Made by a program: the position numbers and the translations under genes. Shown piece after piece: positions 61,877 to 64,000 of a DNA stretch of 64,000 nucleotides (the first letter of the stretch is position 1; every line of letters begins with the position of its first letter). A model generated the notes under the pieces. The model ran no database searches. It saw only the letters and a list, made by a program, of their open reading frames with translations, and was not told the DNA's origin. Source of the stretch: Bacteroidia bacterium (GTDB lineage Bacteria; Bacteroidota; Bacteroidia; Flavobacteriales; Schleiferiaceae); the NCBI GenBank assembly GCA_030424545.1, contig JAUHWL010000003.1, positions 186,001 to 250,000 on the forward strand. The letters run 5' to 3'.

Positions 61877-62960
61877 CAAATTGGGCGTACTTCAACTCAT
61901 CGATAGTTTACATGTGGGAGGTGCGGAACGCATGAGCATAAACATTGCCAATGCTTTAGCAAAAGAAAGCAGCATAAAGAGTTGTTTAATTGCTACACGA
62001 GAAGGAGGCGATTTAGAAGAATTTATTGATAAAAATGTTGTTTACGCTTGCCTACATAAAAAAGGTTTGACGGATATTGTAGGGTTAAAAAAACTTAGAA
62101 AGTTCATTCTAGAAAATAACATCACTGTGATACATGCCCATGGTTCTTCTGTTTTTTGGGCTATGTTTATGAAGCTACGTAAACCAAGCTTAAAAGTGGT
62201 ATGGCACGACCATTTTGGCATGGTAGAACAGGCAGAAGTTAGACCGAGAGAATACCGTTTACTTAAATATGTAAAGTCATTTTTACACCATTACATTGTT
62301 GTGAATGATATGATCAAAACCTGGGGCATGAACAATCTCGGAATCAAAGAAAAAAACATTACCTATTTAAGAAATTTTGCCGCATTAGAAAGTGGCAATA
62401 ATGTTTTAAAAACAGAAATTCCTGGAGTAGAAGGAAAGAGAATAGTTTGCCTAGCCAATTTGAGATTTCAGAAAGATCATCTGTTTTTGGTTCAAATCGC
62501 CAAAGAAGTGGTGAAGAAAAATCCTGATTGGACTTTTTTATGCGTTGGAGGAATATTTAATGATGCCTATAGTGACAGTATAAAAGAGGCTATTGCAGCA
62601 AATAAGCTAGAAAACAATGTTTTTTTATTGGGCACAAGAACAGATGTAAGTGGCATATTATCTCATTCAACTATTGGGATTCTAACATCTATGTCAGAAG
62701 GGTTGCCCGTAGCTCTTTTAGAATATGCAAGTTATAGTCTCCCCGTTGTTTGTACCAACGTTGGGCAATGCAAAGAGGTTGTTGCCGAAAGTGGGTTTGT
62801 TATAGAAAACAAAGATGTAAATGCTTTTGCAGATGCATTGCAAGTGTTAATTGAAAATGAAAAAGCAAGAGGCGATTTTGCAAAAAGTTTGCACAATCGT
62901 GTTATTGATTTGTATTCAGAAAAAGGGGCAATAAATACCTTGCTTGAAATTTATAAGTAG
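61869..62960 (+). CDS. Family 4 glycosyltransferase
   Basis: A 363-residue GT4 starting with LQLIDSLHVGGAERMSINI, the glycine-rich acceptor loop of this family, followed by VIHAHGSSVF, VVWHDHFGMVEQAE and the SMSEGLPVALLEYASYSLP donor motif with E-x7-E. It lies between the acyltransferase (eight-base overlap) and a sulfotransferase (three-base gap). It probably adds a sugar from UDP or GDP donor with retention. It is unrelated in detail to the tandem pair at 50073-52354. Confidence 0.88.
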   Translation: MGSKLGVLQLIDSLHVGGAERMSINIANALAKESSIKSCLIATREGGDLEEFIDKNVVYACLHKKGLTDIVGLKKLRKFILENNITVIHAHGSSVFWAMFMKLRKPSLKVVWHDHFGMVEQAEVRPREYRLLKYVKSFLHHYIVVNDMIKTWGMNNLGIKEKNITYLRNFAALESGNNVLKTEIPGVEGKRIVCLANLRFQKDHLFLVQIAKEVVKKNPDWTFLCVGGIFNDAYSDSIKEAIAANKLENNVFLLGTRTDVSGILSHSTIGILTSMSEGLPVALLEYASYSLPVVCTNVGQCKEVVAESGFVIENKDVNAFADALQVLIENEKARGDFAKSLHNRVIDLYSEKGAINTLLEIYK

Positions 62961-62963
62961 AAA

Positions 62964-63794
62964 ATGAATAAAATAAAAGATGCAATCATCTTAAACGGAC
63001 CTGGACGTTCAGGTACAACATTAATTTCTCAAATCTTAGCATATCATGATGAATTAGGTTGGGTATCCTCTTGGAATAATGCGTTTCCCAATCAGTCTTT
63101 TTTAGGGGTGTTAAGCCGACCTTACAGCGCTAAATTGTTTGGGATTGATTGGCATTCAGTAAAAAAATCGCCTAAACCTTCAGAAGCATACGATTATTGG
63201 AAACACTTTTTTGGTCATTTTAACAACAGCAACACCACCGATAAAAACCGTTTAGAAGAAATTGAAAAAAATGCAGAAAAAGTTGCAACTAATATTAAGG
63301 GTGTTTTAAAATGGCAGGGAAAACCAAGGTTTATAACCAAAATTACTGGACCAGCAAGAAAGGAATATTTGGATGCTATATTTTCTGATTATAATTTGGT
63401 ATGGATAGAACGTGACCCTCGTGTAGTGGTTTCTTCATACATCAAGCAAAAATGGTTTTATAAGGACAAACCAGAAGAATATGCACGTTTATCGGAAAAA
63501 GAAAAAATAGAGTTTTATACGGCCTATTATTTAAGGCTTCGTGAGGAATCTAAGAAGTATGAAAAATCAATTTTAGTACGCTATGAAGATTTAACCAATG
63601 ACAAGGTTACTTTCTTTAAAAAACTATGTGCCGATTTAAATCTTCCATACACCAAAAGGTTTGCGAAAATTGTAGAAAATTGGCCCATTAAAGAAATTGG
63701 ATGGGAGTTTTACAAGGACCGTTATTCAAAAGAAGGAAAAGAGTTGATGAATAGTATTCTAGAAAAAGAATTAAAAGATTTAGGTTATAAATGA
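62964..63794 (+). CDS. Sulfotransferase-fold protein
   Basis: A 276-residue sulfotransferase-type protein. GPGRSGTTL at residues 12-20 is the phosphosulfate loop and LVWIERDPRVVVSSYIKQ near 143-160 is the 3'-phosphate binding stretch, with the RDPRVVVSS run typical of the Sulfotransfer family. The C-terminus with YEDLTNDKVTFFKKL matches the usual helix. It is the fifth sulfotransferase of the window, at its very end. It overlaps the next, truncated gene by four bases (ATGA). Confidence 0.8.
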   Translation: MNKIKDAIILNGPGRSGTTLISQILAYHDELGWVSSWNNAFPNQSFLGVLSRPYSAKLFGIDWHSVKKSPKPSEAYDYWKHFFGHFNNSNTTDKNRLEEIEKNAEKVATNIKGVLKWQGKPRFITKITGPARKEYLDAIFSDYNLVWIERDPRVVVSSYIKQKWFYKDKPEEYARLSEKEKIEFYTAYYLRLREESKKYEKSILVRYEDLTNDKVTFFKKLCADLNLPYTKRFAKIVENWPIKEIGWEFYKDRYSKEGKELMNSILEKELKDLGYK

Positions 63795-64000
63795 ATTTTT
63801 TAATTGTATCGCATGTGCAGCATGTTTTAAATAATAAAGGACGTGTTGCAGGTTATGCCCCTTATGTGAAGGAAATGAATCTATGGCTGAAATATTGCGA
63901 TAAAGTAACCATTGTTGCGCCTTTGAGCAATCAACCTTTTTCACCAATAGATTTAGCATATGCACACAAAAACATTGATTTTGTACAGGTACCGTCATTT
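63791..64000 (+). CDS. Start of a glycosyltransferase-like gene (truncated by window edge)
   Basis: From ATG 63791 an open frame continues to the edge, giving 70 residues. The start MNFLIVSHVQHVLNN and the YAPYVKEMNLWLKYCDKV segment are typical of the first beta-strand and helix of GT-B family 4 transferases, with an unusual variation at the glycine loop (NKGRVAGYAPY). The rest is outside the window, so a firm assignment is not possible. It continues the operon of the sulfotransferase gene. Confidence 0.55.
   Translation, partial: MNFLIVSHVQHVLNNKGRVAGYAPYVKEMNLWLKYCDKVTIVAPLSNQPFSPIDLAYAHKNIDFVQVPSF

Noticed and set aside
1..64000. CRISPR array, tRNA or rRNA genes, insertion sequences, phage genes, toxin-antitoxin or restriction systems
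   Set aside because: No periodic direct repeats, cloverleaf structures, transposases, integrases or defence-type proteins were recognised.

Overview
This window reads as one very large surface-polysaccharide (capsule, exopolysaccharide or O-antigen type) biosynthesis locus of a Bacteroidota bacterium, most likely a marine member of the Flavobacteriia or a related class. The reasons are AT-rich coding DNA, a lack of obvious Shine-Dalgarno sequences, a NusG-like UpxY-type antiterminator next to a winged-helix regulator, a TAnnTTTG-type promoter box, and protein sequences typical of that phylum. I see 66 genes, all on the + strand, packed with 1-17 base overlaps or short gaps. The longest gene-free stretch is about 100 bases. 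No tRNA, rRNA, CRISPR array, insertion sequence or phage gene was seen. The first gene is cut at the left edge and the last at the right edge.

Layout. 1-5.3 kb: the tail of an upstream unit (glycosyltransferases, polysaccharide deacetylase, CapD-like dehydratase, sugar nucleotidyltransferase). 5.3-6.4 kb: NusG-like and winged-helix regulators that probably mark a new transcription unit. 6.4-9.8 kb: UDP-sugar dehydrogenase, 4-epimerase and 2-epimerase, giving amino-uronic acids. 9.8-17.5 kb: glycosyltransferases, methyltransferases, FdtA/FdtB-type amino-sugar enzymes and gmd/fcl for GDP-L-fucose. 17.6-19.4 kb: an ABC exporter/flippase. 19.4-27.4 kb: a sulfotransferase, a VioA-like transaminase, an unfamiliar 694-residue PLP-fold protein, an ATP-grasp ligase, a GNAT acetyltransferase, an APS/PAPS-reductase homologue and an SDR. 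27.4-33.4 kb: a sulfotransferase, a transaminase, a cupin, an AT-rich ATP-grasp/SDR/metallophosphoesterase trio and a glycosyltransferase.

33.4-39.6 kb: an unusual set of two different aldolases, a CMP-sugar synthetase, a HAD phosphatase and a surface-carbohydrate protein, consistent with an uncharacterised ulosonic acid. 39.6-47.0 kb: neuB, neuC and neuA interleaved with two sulfotransferases and a giant lipoprotein. 47.0-54.7 kb: an AsnB-like amidotransferase, glycosyltransferases, an ATP-grasp ligase and a PLP decarboxylase. 54.7-57.9 kb: a polyprenyl-phosphate type GT2, a GNAT, a WecE-type transaminase and a hexapeptide acyltransferase. 57.9-61.2 kb: a second nonulosonate set (short NeuB without its C-terminal domain, CMP transferase, Gfo/Idh, SDR). 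61.3-64.0 kb: an acyltransferase, a glycosyltransferase, a fifth sulfotransferase and the start of another gene.

Together the genes describe a heavily decorated, acidic, probably sulfated glycan with L-fucose, amino-deoxy sugars, amino-uronic acids (perhaps amidated) and up to three different CMP-activated keto-acids. Five separate sulfotransferase-fold genes and three ATP-grasp ligases suggest sulfate and amide-linked substituents. No recognisable Wzx flippase or Wzy polymerase is encoded here; the ABC protein is the only visible export candidate. All functions are inferred from motifs and context; no database search was run.
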